Source: Apricaphanius iberus (taxonomy: Eukaryota > Chordata > Actinopteri > Cyprinodontiformes > Aphaniidae). From it: DNA of 64,000 nt. Each line of letters opens with the position of its first letter. The stretch's first letter is position 1. The position numbers were made by a program, and so were the translations under genes. Location of the stretch: the NCBI GenBank assembly GCA_028564705.1, contig JAPXFQ010000899.1, positions 2,666,001-2,730,000 of the forward strand, read 5' to 3'. Below, piece by piece: positions 22,946 to 34,440 of the stretch. A model generated the notes under the pieces. It worked only from the letters and a program-made list of their open reading frames with translations, was not told where the DNA came from and did no database searches.

Positions 22946-23890
22946 TCTTCCTCTTAAACAAACATGGATCTGGCAAAACGTTGATTAAACCAAGGTGTAT
23001 TTAGGAAGAGGGCACAATTACCTAATATGAAAAAGTAACACGAAATGAATTAATGGGAAATAGAGAAGATTGAGCACTGATGAGCATGATCTACTGAATG
23101 AAAAAGTAAACCAAACTCAGTCAAACGAGCAAATCACTGGGGAAAACAATGATAAAGCACAAAAATAATCAGGATATAGAATAAAGAAAAAAAACCTGCA
23201 CTGTTTATATCAAACATCATTGAAAGCTTAAGACTGAAGGTCAGCACTTGAACCTCATTTAAAATCCAATTTACAGAACAGATCCAAACCAATGTAATCA
23301 CTGTCTTATTACTTATGGACTGCACAGTACATTTGTCCACTCGCTGTCATCTCCGAGTAAAGATAAGACAAAGAATGAATATCTCTTTTTTCAGGTCTGA
23401 TAAAAGTTAGTGGTTTGCAGTGTGCCTCAGTTTCCCTTCCTCTATTCATTTACATTGTGAATTAGGATTAATAATTGATGCAAAAATGCAACCTCTAATA
23501 CATTCAATGAATAATTGAAAATTAATATGATATAATTTACTGAGTTGCCTTTTTATGCATCTGCATGCGGGGAACGGTCAAGGTGTATTAAAATTAACAT
23601 GAGGAGAGAGTACAAAAGCTCAACTGTAATATAAACTTAAGACCCTTATGACCTCCTGCAGAAGTCGTGATCATGGGCCTTTTTGACATGATGTGAAATG
23701 ACAGGATGTCTGTAGGTGCAGTTAGGTAAACATTGGTTCCAACATTGGGCCACAGTTCTGAAATTTGCACACGACCACCATATAGCCACATTCAAATCTG
23801 CAAGGTGAAACATGATAAACTCCATTAAGTGTTGGTAAAGCTGTCTAAAAGTTTTTTGTACATTGTCATTCAAAACTACAGTCCAGAGAC
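22946..23890. other. Non-coding, no recognisable feature
   Basis: AT-rich DNA. The minus-strand open frames at 23594-23873 have no known domain and may lie in an unrecognised dispersed repeat. Confidence 0.35.
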
Positions 23891-23894
23891 AACA

Positions 23895-24089
23895 AACTCA
23901 AGTCCTCAAGAGTTGGTATCATCCAAGTTAAGGATTTGTTCCTGCTCTAACACAGCTGAATTTTGTCCTCAGCAAGTCATGAAGTTCCACAGAGGCTGTA
24001 TAATATACTGTATCAATCCTTTTATTCAGTTGTGTTCAACCAAAGAAGCAGCTAAACAATCCAGACACAGCATCTTGAGAACTGGAGTT
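23895..24089. mobile_element. Short MITE with 17-bp inverted repeats
   Basis: AACTCAAGTCCTCAAGA at 23895-23911 and the complement of AACTCCAGTTCTCAAGA at 24073-24089 match at 15 of 17 positions. The interior includes TTCCTGCTCTAACACAGCTGAA, recalling the common fish MITE with AACTCCAGTCCTCGAGGGC ends (interior word spans 23939-23960 and is cited only as a landmark). At about 195 bp it has no coding capacity. The target duplication was not resolved. Confidence 0.65.
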
Positions 24090-25185
24090 GGCTACTCTTT
24101 CCAGGAAGTCAATGCTACAGTCTGAATAGAAGTCATTACAACTTCTGGGTTTGTTTTCCAAGCTTTAGGTCCTTGAATGTCATCCCATACAAGTTTAACT
24201 ATTTTATGACGTAACTGATAGTCACAGATTTGTCAAGTTACATAGAAATCTTCAAACAATAGGAACTGTAGTGACAGGCAGGCGTGAGAAATGGACATGT
24301 AGACATCTAGTCACAGTCCTCTGATAATTTTCATAAACTGTTGATAATAGGTGACAACATCTGCTAAATTATCTGTTTTGATAACCATCCACCTAAAATT
24401 TGCAAAACACATTTGTTTTCTTATTTCATGCTGTTACTGCTCCAAAACCCTCATAATTTACATTGACCTACTTTGAACTCATATCGGCTAGTTCCCACTA
24501 AATTAAGTTGTGTAATGCCTAAGCCCCAATGCTTGAAACTATCTTTTGGACCACTGGCAATCTCTTATGACACTTTACTCTATTGGTGATGCCCTATGGT
24601 ACTTATTGTAAGTGTTCTCCGTCAGTAGGTTTGCACCCACACACACCCGTATTCACACAGACCTTTTCCTTTTACACCTCTCCATCGGTATGTCAGTGTT
24701 GTAAAGCAATTCTCCACCAGTGATGTCCCTGGTAAACTAGACATTATATACATCGACTTGTAAACGCAATCGGCCTCAAGGAAACTGGAAAGCTTTTTAC
24801 TAGAAGTGCAGCTCATATAATACTCTAAATACAGTATGCATGTAAACAAACATAGCAGTCTTTCTTGTTGTTCTTTACACATCCTGATGTTGAAAATGGT
24901 CAAAACACCATATTAGATAAACTTTTCTTGCAATACAAAGCACCTAGTGCCCAAAAGCTGCATTGACTACTAATTACATCAACTATAGAGCACTGTTCTG
25001 CAGAAATGATCTAGGTATGATGTTGGGCTGACCTATTACAGAGGTGCGCTCTCTGTGGCATTCGATTGGGCTCTACTGTGTCCATGCTAGTGTAGGTGAT
25101 GGAGAGCCCTTGCATTGCTGGATAATACTGTTGTGTATTTCTGTACCTATTAAAGGTATAGCCCAACCTGAATACAGTGTTCGGG
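24090..25185. other. Non-coding, no recognisable feature
   Basis: AT-rich DNA. AGCCCAAC words facing each other near 25024 and 25163 hint at a small inverted-repeat element (about 150 bp), but the match is short. Confidence 0.35.
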
Positions 25186-26075
25186 AAAAGCACAAATAAC
25201 AATTTTTTTACGAATACTTATTTCGAACAAATACTTTAAAAAGTATTTGCATTCATGAGCAAGAAAAACTTTATATCAAACAGCTGCATTTCCTCATGAG
25301 GCCGCAGTGCCTGTGCCCTGGATAAAAAGGGAGTGATGCTTAGACGTCGGGGAGGAGAGTGGACACAGGTGCTGCTCCACACAGTAACAGAAGAGCTCAG
25401 CTGAGTGAAAGAGTTTTATCTCGAGATTATTCCATTACGCAGCATTAGTATTAACTCTGCATTTGGCTGCTCTGTTGATCACTCCATGCTCTGTTTATGT
25501 AGTTCTGTTGGGTCGATAATTTAGACAATAATCTGCTAACAGAGTAAATGTTCGGTTAAAAATGTCCCACAAGTCTTGTGTATTTGTCTCAAATTGTGTG
25601 GAATTCTGGGAGATATTTTGGTACGTTTAAGTCACTACCTTTTGCAGACAGCAGAGGCATAGATATCAAACATCTGTCAACATCTGATGCATAATCACGT
25701 GCACCTAAAATATCCTCTTCTGGTACTGTCTGCCACCTCACAAGTATCATTCCCTCCACAAGCACTAAATCATCAACAGAGCCATGTTCTGCCCCTGTTG
25801 GATGAAGTAATGGCTATTGAACTCATTGTTCTTTTCAATTACGTTTCTTGTTACCTGTTCATTGCTGGATAAAATAAAATAAAAACATCAAACAATATTG
25901 CATGTCCATAAGTATTATAATTGATAATTAAATATAATATACATTAGAAGTGTAACCCATAAAAAAATATATTTTTACGCCCATTTGGAATTTCCCTGGA
26001 ATACAAATACAAGTACTTTTCTCCCTTCAAATACAGATACAAATACCGTCTGCTTTGTACACCCCTAGTACCTAT
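25186..26075. mobile_element. Possible hAT-like element
   Basis: The right side is packed with AAATACAAATACAAGTAC-type words and ends GCTTTGTACACCCCTA (26057-26070). Its complement TAGGGGTGTACAAAGC looks like a hAT terminus. The left side has matching TATTTG/AATACT words after CAGTGTTCGGGAAAAGC (25174). The two ends match only loosely and I found no 8-bp target duplication, so limits are approximate. No transposase is visible. Confidence 0.4.
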
Positions 26076-26474
26076 GTGGGTTGATAAATATAAATTAGGC
26101 TTAAGTCATATCAACATCACATGTTAACATTTGTTCTGAACAGAGCAGCATCAATCACCATTATTATCGCAGTATCAATATGTGTAATATTATTAAAGCT
26201 AAAGACTGCATGGCGGATATATTTATGTTATATTTCAGGTGGTTTCCATTCTCACCTGAATGTCAAAAAAAAAAAAATTCAGATGGACAGACTTTTTTTG
26301 TTTTACTCCTAAGATACTAGAATTTTGTAATCAAGATGATAATTCTCACTGAGAGTAATGAGAACTGTCATAGCAGTTTTCAGCTATATTGTTGCAACTA
26401 CTTGTTTTCCTAACATTGTGCAACCTTTTTCAAATATGACTGTTTCCCTTAGATGCCCAATGATTAGATTGTTT

Positions 26475-26600
26475 AGAATAGAATAGAATAATAATAGAGT
26501 AAAATAGAATACAATATACTAGAACAACCTTTATTGTCCGACAAGGGCATAGTCAGTTGTAACAGCAGCAAAGCGAGAACAGAATTTAGGAGTTAATAAA
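26475..26600 (-). mobile_element. LINE 3'-tail remnant on minus strand
   Basis: TAGAATAGAATAGAATAAT followed by ACCTTTATTGTCCGAC is the reverse complement of a 3' tail in which an AATAAAGGT polyadenylation-like word precedes TTCTA repeats. Fish LINEs of the Rex type commonly end this way. Only the tail is present. Confidence 0.5.
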
Positions 26601-26665
26601 AAAATATTTACATTATTTACTGAACCCCTAAGGGGACATGGGGAAAAAAAATGTTTTTTTTGTGT

Positions 26666-26785
26666 TCACAACTTACTATCTTGTGCGCACCACTTAGTAT
26701 CTTGTGTGCACAGTAACTTGTGCGCACCACTTAGTAACTTTTGCACACAAGATACTTTATACTGCGCAAACAAGTAAGTTTGTTT
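26666..26785. repeat. Degenerate ~20-bp tandem repeat with inverted end
   Basis: Four degenerate copies of ACTTAGTATCTTGTGCGCACC start near 26671, 26692, 26712 and 26729 (unit written in composite). They are followed by an inverted version (ACACAAGATACTTTATACTG, cited to 20 bases). GTGCGCAC inside each unit is itself palindromic. Confidence 0.75.
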
Positions 26786-26790
26786 TTAAA

Positions 26791-27309
26791 ATTGCTAGGG
26801 ACAAAAACCATAAACTTAAGAGTAGTTTGAAGAATGCAGAAGACATTTGTAAGAGCCAGTCCTTATTATAGTGCATGTATCAATCACTGGGGTTTACATT
26901 TTGTTTGGTTGTGAGGGTGATGGTAACAGGAGTCACTTGGATGCAGGCGGTGACATTAAGAAGCGGCTGTCAGACTGTTATTCACTGTTTTTTGATAGAA
27001 AGAAGAAGAGCTGGGTAGCTGTAGTTGCTATTGGCTGCTGCACATACCGTAAGCACATCAGTTTATTTCACCTCCTTGTATCAGATTGTAATATGTTCAA
27101 ATCAGGATCCGATCGTCTTACTCTGTAAACAGCAAGTACTGTGGTGAAAACATGATGTCTGAGACTGTTTTTGTTGTTGTTAGTTTTTTACATGATTCAT
27201 AAAACAAATTTCAGGGTCCCTTTTGAGAAAGCACCTTTTTCTTCTTTGTACCAATATTTTTTCCTTTATAATTTCTCTTTGACTAGCTGGTCCTGATAGA
27301 AATATCACA
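26791..27309. other. Non-coding, no recognisable feature
   Basis: An 85-codon open frame at 26871-27128 shows no domain. Nothing else was recognised. Confidence 0.4.
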
Positions 27310-27470
27310 GGAGTACGTTATTCACTAATTGAAGCTCATAGTTCTTCCTTCTAATAACTGATCTCGCTGAGAAGCTCACAGTTCTTCCTTCCACTAACTG
27401 ATCTTGCTAAAAAAGGTCCCAGTTCTTTAATTCACTAACTGATCTCGCTGAAAAGCTCACAGTATTTCAA
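27310..27470. repeat. 40-41-bp minisatellite, about 3.5 copies
   Basis: Units begin near 27333, 27373, 27414 and 27454 with AGCTCAYAGTTCTTCC and end CTAACTGATCTCGCTGARA. A partial unit (TTCACTAATTGA) precedes the first. The copies differ at a few positions each. Confidence 0.85.
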
Positions 27471-29460
27471 GTGACTCATGGAACTTAACTGGTATACCCA
27501 ATCTCGTCCTTTATAACAATTTTAGCCGGCACAGACACATAAAGCAGAAAAGGTGGCTCTCCCAATTAGAATGAAAACAGCCGACCATAGAACACAGAAA
27601 ATATGATTTGTATTACAACAATTATACTACAATTATATTCTTTAAAAAAGTTTACAAATGTTTAATTGACATGCGCATGGAGAGTCCATAGGGAGCTCTG
27701 AAGCCTCAGCACAGATGCATGGGTATATATAGTAATCAGCCACACCCTATTGGATCAGCTTCTGACTGATTCCTTACTCAGCTCTTGGAGAACAAAACAC
27801 ATCATACAGTTATGGTAAGATAACTAACACTCTGTTCTATGCATCAGAGGATATACACAAGATCTGTCATGAGGCAGCACGGGATGTGTCATATGAGATA
27901 ACTAGCTTGTTGCAGTACATGTATCAAACCAGAACAGCAATATTTTATCTAGACATTGAGTAACAGAATCAAACTTATAAATGCATCAGCACAACTCAGC
28001 ATAAATAAGGAATATTCACTAATGTTTTACCTAGGTACTGTGAGTAATGAATTAAAAATCCTATAACTGCAATAATAATTCCTACAACAGTACTTTGTTA
28101 ATGGCTATAATCTTGCATAGTTACATGTAGATGTTCGTTGACATGTATTGTCCCTGTTGTAAATAAATAAACTCAAACAAGAAAACTATTCCACCTCCAC
28201 GCATTTCTGTGTGAAAGTTGAAAGTGCATACAAATAGAAAGAATTCATCCCCAGCCTCTACAGCGACTGTGGAAGCCAGTACAACTAATAATTATTTGTA
28301 TATAAGTAGCCTACTGTAGCCTATTCATGTTTTTGACATCAATGCAGTGGAGTGGTAGGCTATACAGTATTTTTATTCAGTCAATAAAAGTTGAAAGACA
28401 GCATGTTTTGTTAATTTTCAAATATCACTGACAGCCAGCAGATTTAGAACAATGCTGACTATGTTAACAGTATTATTCTCACAATCTACAACAGGATGGT
28501 CAGATGAGACCAGACTCTGCACACACGACGGATCAAAGGTTTCAATTTGGAACAACAAAAACGAGGAAAATTCCTCAAGGGAGAAGAGCTGGAGCAGAAG
28601 AATGCGCAACAGAATCAAACGGGTTTCCTCGGCAACCCTGTTCATTCTTTGTGCTTCACTTCAGTTAAATGCATATTTACTTTTACCGCCGAGTCCCATC
28701 TCGCACTCATCCTCCACACTTGGCCATGCCCCTCCGTGTCTCCTGGCCCACTTTGGTAGAGTTTTTCAAATGTTGCCTCGGGTCGGGATGATGCTTTTTC
28801 ATGGGGTTCAATTACTCTTTATAGTAGCCAGACTCAGAAGTGTCAATAAAGAAGTGCAAAAAAGGTATTTACTATATGACTACAAGAAACATAAGCTGCG
28901 TAAATTAAAAGTATGATCGGAACAAAAATCCCTCATGTAAACCTGCCGTTTGGAATACTCTTGCCCAATCACACTCATTTCAACATTTTATTCTGATTGC
29001 GATGGTTGGGTTATGCGAAAGTTAAAGGTCTCATTTAGTGGTGTTTTTATTAATTCTTCAGTGTTTTGTGTTATGAAAGAATGCCGTCTTAGTCGGTTTC
29101 TGAAAAAAAAAAAATAAATTCTAAAAATTCACAGTCTATTTCAGTTCATGCCAGTTCAGTGTGGGAGTGGGCGTGGAGACTCAACCAGATTTGGGGGCTT
29201 GCTCATTAAGATTAATGACATGCAAGTTTCTGTCCTCTGATTGGCTAACTGCAACACTAGTAACCACCCAGTTTAGAAAGCATCACTAAACAAGAATCCC
29301 CCCTACTGCTCGTATTACAATTTGTGGTTAAACAAACAACATCTCTGGGTGGATGTGGTCACAGATATTAGTTTGTTAGCTAGGTAGTATACAATATTTT
29401 TAAGGCAATATTTGAAAAGTGAAACACTGGGTGAATCATTTATTTTCTACTTACAGGCTG
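27471..29460. other. Non-coding; longest isolated ATG frame at 28452-28916
   Basis: The 154-codon plus-strand frame at 28452-28916 starts with ATG but shows no signal peptide, domain, repeat or family motif and is flanked by AT-rich DNA. CATGTAAACC (28937) and similar words suggest MITE debris. A poly-A run lies at 29102. Confidence 0.4.
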
Positions 29461-29516
29461 GGAGCTGGTGTTCCACCGTTGTGATAGCGGAGCTGGGGTT
29501 CCACCATTGTGACGGC
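29461..29516. repeat. 28-bp tandem duplication
   Basis: GGAGCTGGTGTTCCACCGTT starts at 29461 and recurs as GGAGCTGGGGTTCCACCATT at 29489. The 28-bp units differ at four positions. Confidence 0.9.
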
Positions 29517-29734
29517 GATCCAAAGCTAGGTAGGCGGGGCCCTGAATGCTAAGTTAGCATTACGAAGTATGGTTGATATGCTTTTTCAAACTCAGTCATT
29601 TTCTGTCTCTTTTCTTCATGGAACTGATTCAGGAATTTGAGTTTGTAGAACATTTTCACATGCAGCATGCTTTTATAACACAGAGTGACTGATTGTAATA
29701 AAAAAAAAAAACCTCAGTTTTTCAAGATTTTCAT

Positions 29735-30160
29735 TGAAGACCTTTAATCCGATCGCTGTGCATGTAAACCTTTATTCCGAATGTGGGTCACTACTGCGCA
29801 TGCCTGTTACGTCAACGTACAATACTTATAACGCAAAACAGTCAATGGGATTTGGGTTAAAATTTGATCGTTTACACAACTATAAAGATTTGTAGATGTA
29901 AAGCAGCAACCAGAAAAAATGAAGAACATCATACTGCTCCATTTTAAATGAGCACATCCTTTTTGCTTAGAACGGAAGTCTGCTACTTCTTCTTCTACAA
30001 CTGGTTCTACACATGTCAAAATGATTTATTCCGATCAAACACCTGGTGGATGTAAACACTTGTAATAATTGGATGAATGTTTTCAGGCCCCATGTACACA
30101 GTCATATTCTAATATTAACTATGATTAGATTGAAGACATTTTGCACATGTAAACACAGGC
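29735..30160. mobile_element. Possible MITE with CATGTAAAC words
   Basis: ATCCGATCGCTGTGCATGTAAACC (29747-29770, given here by its key words CCGATC and CATGTAAAC), TTATTCCGAATG, TTATTCCGATC and GGATGTAAACAC recur over about 400 bp. Fish MITEs of unresolved family carry such ATTCCGAT/CATGTAAAC words near their ends. No clean inverted pair was found. Confidence 0.35.
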
Positions 30161-30429
30161 ATAGACTGTTACTATTATACGGACTTATGCAGAAGAATTT
30201 TTTCATTGATTCTGAGGATATTTTTTTTTATTTTTTTCATTTAAAGTTTTTTCTGGACTTAACATCTTTTACTTTCAACAGATTGATTTGAATCAGGCCC
30301 CTTACTTTGTGACACACAAATTCCTGTCAGTTTAACTGATGGGCCTGAATTGGCTGTGATAGCCTAATTTCTAGACGGGCAGAGTTGTAGACACATGTGA
30401 AACAAAGGTGAACAGAAAAGGGGCAAAAT

Positions 30430-30690
30430 AGAAATTAGTTGGGGGGAGAAAGATAAACAGATGACAGGCGGAGACAGAGTGATAGAAAGATATGAGAAGA
30501 TTACGGAGGAAATTGTTCAGAAAAGAGAAGAAACAGTGACAGGCGAGGAGCGGCGCAGAGTTAGAAATGTAACAGACAGACTCCGGGAGAGGCGTCGGAG
30601 AGAGAGACAGGAGGAGACAGACAGAGGGAGAGATAGACAGTGACAGAGGGAGAGATAGACGAGCTGTGTGAGGATGCAGAGAGTGTCCCC
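30430..30690. repeat. Purine-rich GA block
   Basis: Plus-strand sequence is dominated by GAGA, GACAGA and GAGAGATAGACAG words. It creates the 172-codon minus-strand frame 30371-30889, which is Ser/Leu/Pro low complexity and not a gene. Confidence 0.75.
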
Positions 30691-31260
30691 CTCTTCTCGG
30701 CTGCTGCCAGAGGCAAACAGACAGCCTCTCTGCTGGCGGAATGCTAATGCAACAAGCTGCTCCTCTCTTGTCTTCCCGCCCTTCTTTACCTTTTTTCTTC
30801 TTAAATCTCCTCTGTACAGAAAAGTTTGGAGACGGCTTAGACTTTGATAATGGAAACTCTGACTCTTTCATGTTATTTGCACTTCGCACTGTTCTGCAAA
30901 TTGAACGTATTGTTGTTGAAGAAAAAAGAAACCCTGTGATTAGTTGTGTGTGGATGAGTGTGTGTTAAGGAAAATCAGAAATTTATTATATGACCTCTCC
31001 CCTGCTCCTCTTCAGCCTTTGACCCGACATTGTGCCTATTTGTAGCATAGTTGCGTTAGATGCCAATCGTGGGTCAGTTAGTCGACCTCTCTCTGTCTGA
31101 GTCAGAGTGGGCTGACCCCTGACCTCAGACTATAAGCCTCGGCAAAACTGAGACACAAAAAACGCCTTCAATCTGGACAGAAAAAGATGTCTGCTGGCTT
31201 TAAAGTCCAGGCAAGCCGCTGCTTCACCCTATAGCAGCATTAAATGCAGAAATGCCAGTG
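30691..31260. promoter_or_regulatory. Candidate regulatory block with AP-1 and DR1 sites
   Basis: Repeat-free, GC-balanced DNA. It holds TGAGTCA (31098-31104), a perfect AP-1 core, and 9 bases later TGACCCCTGACCT (31113-31125). The complement of the latter, AGGTCAGGGGTCA, is a direct repeat with 1-bp spacing as bound by RXR/HNF4/COUP-type receptors. Function is inferred from motifs only. Confidence 0.3.
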
Positions 31261-32535
31261 GGTAAAGACAACGGCTATCCTTCTAGCTGCCACGACACTC
31301 ATTGCTTCAGAACTCCAAGGGGGCCCTGACACAACCTTGAACACCACAAACATGCAATCCAACTTCTCCTGCATGCTGGTTTGTCTGTCTGCGTGCACAT
31401 GTCAGACTCTGAGAAATCGCTGCACACTCATGAGCTGTGATCCATTTAGATAGCAGCAAGGGTTTGCCTCTGCAGCGCCCTGAGCCTAACGCAATAAACA
31501 AATGCAGACGAGACTTAACGTGCGCTTGCGAAGACACGAAAGCGTGCGCGTAGACACCAAGAAACAGAAACGTTCACTCTTTTTTCTCCACACTCACACA
31601 CACACAGCGGTGTCTCTCGGCGCACACTTACTTGGTTGACAAGTCATCTCAGATAAGCCTGAGTGGCAGGTAGGGAGTGTTGACTACTAGTGTGTGGAAG
31701 ATTCTCCCGGATATCACCACTTTATGATTATTGTGTCATATTTTTTAAATCGGATTTGTATTTTTTTCTTAAAAAAAATAAATTAAATAAAATAACAACA
31801 CAGAATTGATCCTAAAAGCTTTGGAGAAAACTGTTTTTAAATGTTGCTACTTCTTTTAAGATAATTTAATTTCAGATCTTATAAAATCCCTCTTTCTTCC
31901 AATTTGACTGGTTTGTTAAATTTTCCAGCCACCCTTTTCTATCTCTGCTCAAATATATTGCACTAGCTCATCTAGTGAGAATCTCATCAGCTTTTTGGCA
32001 GCAGATATATGCTGAAGTTATATATTTTTGTGAATTCAGGCCTTGTACACACACTCGTTTACATCCAGCTCTTCTCCTTCTATATCCCCAGGCCTCCCCT
32101 TGCTCCATTTCTCTATTTTCTTATCTACTTTTTTCTCCTGCTTGCTCCTCCATGTCATTGCCAAATCTCTCCTGTCTGCTATTTTTTTCCTGCCTTCTCC
32201 CTTATTTCTTTCACGCTCTCTCTTCTCTCTATCAGCTTCTCTGTTCTGTTACTGCTCTAGCCCCCCCCCACAAGTGGCACACCGTGTCGTGTCCCTAATT
32301 TATTTATAATTAGTGCTCTTTGTCAGGATGCGCAGGGAATGTTAAAGTACACGCCACCTCGCTCTGGGTACAAATGGGCTGGTGTTCCTTCATCCTTCCT
32401 GTGTGCCCCTACTGCCCGGACGACACGGCCGCTGGGATGGTCGGACTTTACGTCTCGAAGTCCAGAAGCGAAAAAATTACTCGGTGAAAAAAGAGGCTGG
32501 AAATTAAAAATGGAATTTCTAATAAACAAGTTGTT
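31261..32535. other. Non-coding; pyrimidine-rich 32050-32265
   Basis: A short CA run lies near 31594. The C/T-rich tract at 32050-32265 produces three overlapping Ser/Leu-rich frames that are not genes. The rest is featureless. Confidence 0.45.
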
Positions 32536-33334
32536 TACAGTGCTTTTCATAAGCATACATCATTAATGAACTTGTTTTACATGTTGTCCAGCTACAAGCC
32601 AAAATTTCTGTGTATTTTATTTGCAGCTTTAAGTGACAGACCAACACAAACTGAGGAATAATTGTGGAGTGGATGGAAAATGGTGTGGTTTTTAAAGTTG
32701 TTTTTTTTAAATACAAAGGTCAAAAAAGTGTGCATTTTCTGTATTTAGTCCCTTTTACGGTCGTACAATCAAATGAAATCTTGCATAACCAATTGCCCTC
32801 AGAAGCTATCCAAATACTCTACCTGATGAATTGCCCCAGCAGATAGGTCAGAAGTAACATTTTGGAGAAGCTCAAAGCAGGGTTAGTAAAAAAAAATAAA
32901 AAAAAATTCCTAAGCCATGAAAACCATTCATTGTCATTCATCTAAATGAGGAAATAGTAAGGTACAGTTGCAACATATGCATTAACAACATATGGTCCTC
33001 TACCCAAACTGACAGAGAGAAGAAGACATTAATCAGAGAAATAGCCAATGGCTTTTGGTATATGTGGAAGTTCTGCACAGATGTCTAGCTCACGTATAGG
33101 AATCTATGGACAGAGCAACTATTAGTTGTGCACTCCACAAATATTGTCTGAGGTAGGTAATTGGATACTATAAAACTGAAATGTAACTTTTTTGCATAAA
33201 GGCAAAATGTATGGCATGTCACACACAACCCTAAAAACACATATCTGCAGCAGTATACTGTGGGGATGCATTTTACTAGTAGGTACAAAGAAGCTCATCA
33301 CAGTTGCTTGAAACAAAATAAATAAATAACAATA

Positions 33335-33740
33335 TTGGGGGAAAAAAACCTTTGGAGGAAGCAAAGACCTCAAACTAGTGCCAAGTTCACTTTCCAGTGG
33401 GATGATGACTCTAAACACAATGCCAGAGTCAGATTTGTATGGTTCAGATTAAGTGCATGTGTTAGTATTTTCAAAGAAAACAGTTTTACTAGCTTAAGGG
33501 CTGTAACAACTTTCACATATTACTCACTCACTAACACTATAAAGAACAACGTAAGATTAATTCATGGGACCTTTTTTATGATTTCTGTGTCCTTTGTTTA
33601 TTTGTTTTCTTTGTCATTCTCTATTGTTCTATCTGTAACCTGGCTCATTTGAAATATAATAAGAAGAAAGAATGGCCCACTCAAATCCAGACTTGAATGA
33701 CAACCACGAAACTGTGGCAATACTTGAAAACTGATTTTTA
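33335..33740 (+). pseudogene. Tc1 transposase remnant (DDE core)
   Basis: TFQWDDDSKHNARV is read near 33389-33430 and corresponds to the family motif QQDNDPKHTAR around the second catalytic Asp, which is kept. A decayed version of the third motif follows after the insert (GAATGGCCCACTCAAATCC, compare EWP.QSPDLNP), with Glu still readable in another frame. The interruption and frame changes make it non-functional. Confidence 0.75.
33466..33670. mobile_element. 205-bp insert inside the Tc1 copy
   Basis: In relatives of this Tc1, the codons before GCATGTGTTAG run straight into AATGGCCCA. Here they are separated by about 205 AT-rich bases. The insert has no clear inverted ends and no coding capacity, so its origin is unknown. 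It could be a small MITE with decayed ends. Confidence 0.5.
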
Positions 33741-34030
33741 CTATTTAGAAAACAACAACTGGGAACAATTTCACTTTAAAGCTGTCAAAGACAAACACCA
33801 TAAAACTTGCAAACTGCAACTTCAGTGAAAGAAATGTTGACTCCGTGTTGCTAAATACAGATGCACACCACACTTTTCAGAGTTTTACTTTTTAAAACTT
33901 ACAAAAAAACAATTGCCACTTCCAGTTTCACAATCATGCACTACTTTGTCTTTTCCTATCACATAGTTGTAACCCAACAAAGTTTAGGAAAATAAATCAA
34001 GAGGTATGAATACTTCACAAGGCACTGGGT

Positions 34031-34440
34031 AAGTGTGATAAATTTATAAAGAAATACAATTTTGTAACAAATTTTTAAAGACTGTTCAAGTGGAAGCGTT
34101 TTAATACACTTTCTTAAAGAAAAATGTAACTAAATGACTGCATCTGCTGAGCTCAAGATCTCTACTTTCTATTGTGCCGGTATATAACGACTAAAGTAAC
34201 AGGATGGGACAGCATGTAATCTAAAGGTGTGATTTATTTAACATGCTGTTGAATTTTAATGCACATCACTTATGACAAAAGGCTTGTTTTCCAGTTGCAG
34301 GAGAAAATATATTTTATTTCTTATCACACTGCATTAATGTCAGTGCCGTTGTCACATATATCGTACATGACCAGGAATGACGGCGGTGACGGAACTCGCA
34401 GCAAGAGAGATCAGCGAGGAAGAGCTTTTGTCCTTGGGCT
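34031..34440. other. Non-coding, no recognisable feature
   Basis: AT-rich spacer between the Tc1 copy and the purine/pyrimidine block. Confidence 0.4.

Larger units (their letters stand above)
32536..34030 (+). mobile_element. Near full-length decayed Tc1-like transposon
   Basis: The left end is TACAGTGCTTTTCATAAGC (32536) and the right end is GAATACTTCACAAGGCACTG (ends 34027): the two termini of a common fish Tc1 lineage. In between, many landmarks appear in order with the transposase on the plus strand, and an extra ~205 bp sits inside it (33466-33670). Without the insert the length is about 1.29 kb. The TA expected after the right end has mutated to GG. Stops and frameshifts are frequent. 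Confidence 0.85.

Noticed and set aside
28452..28916. 154-codon ATG open frame on the plus strand
   Set aside because: No domain, signal peptide or family motif, and mixed low-value composition. A frame this long is expected by chance among six frames of 64 kb. Evidence of translation would be needed.
30371..30889. 172-codon minus-strand open frame
   Set aside because: It is the complement of a GA-rich tract and encodes Ser/Leu/Pro low complexity, so stops are rare for compositional reasons.
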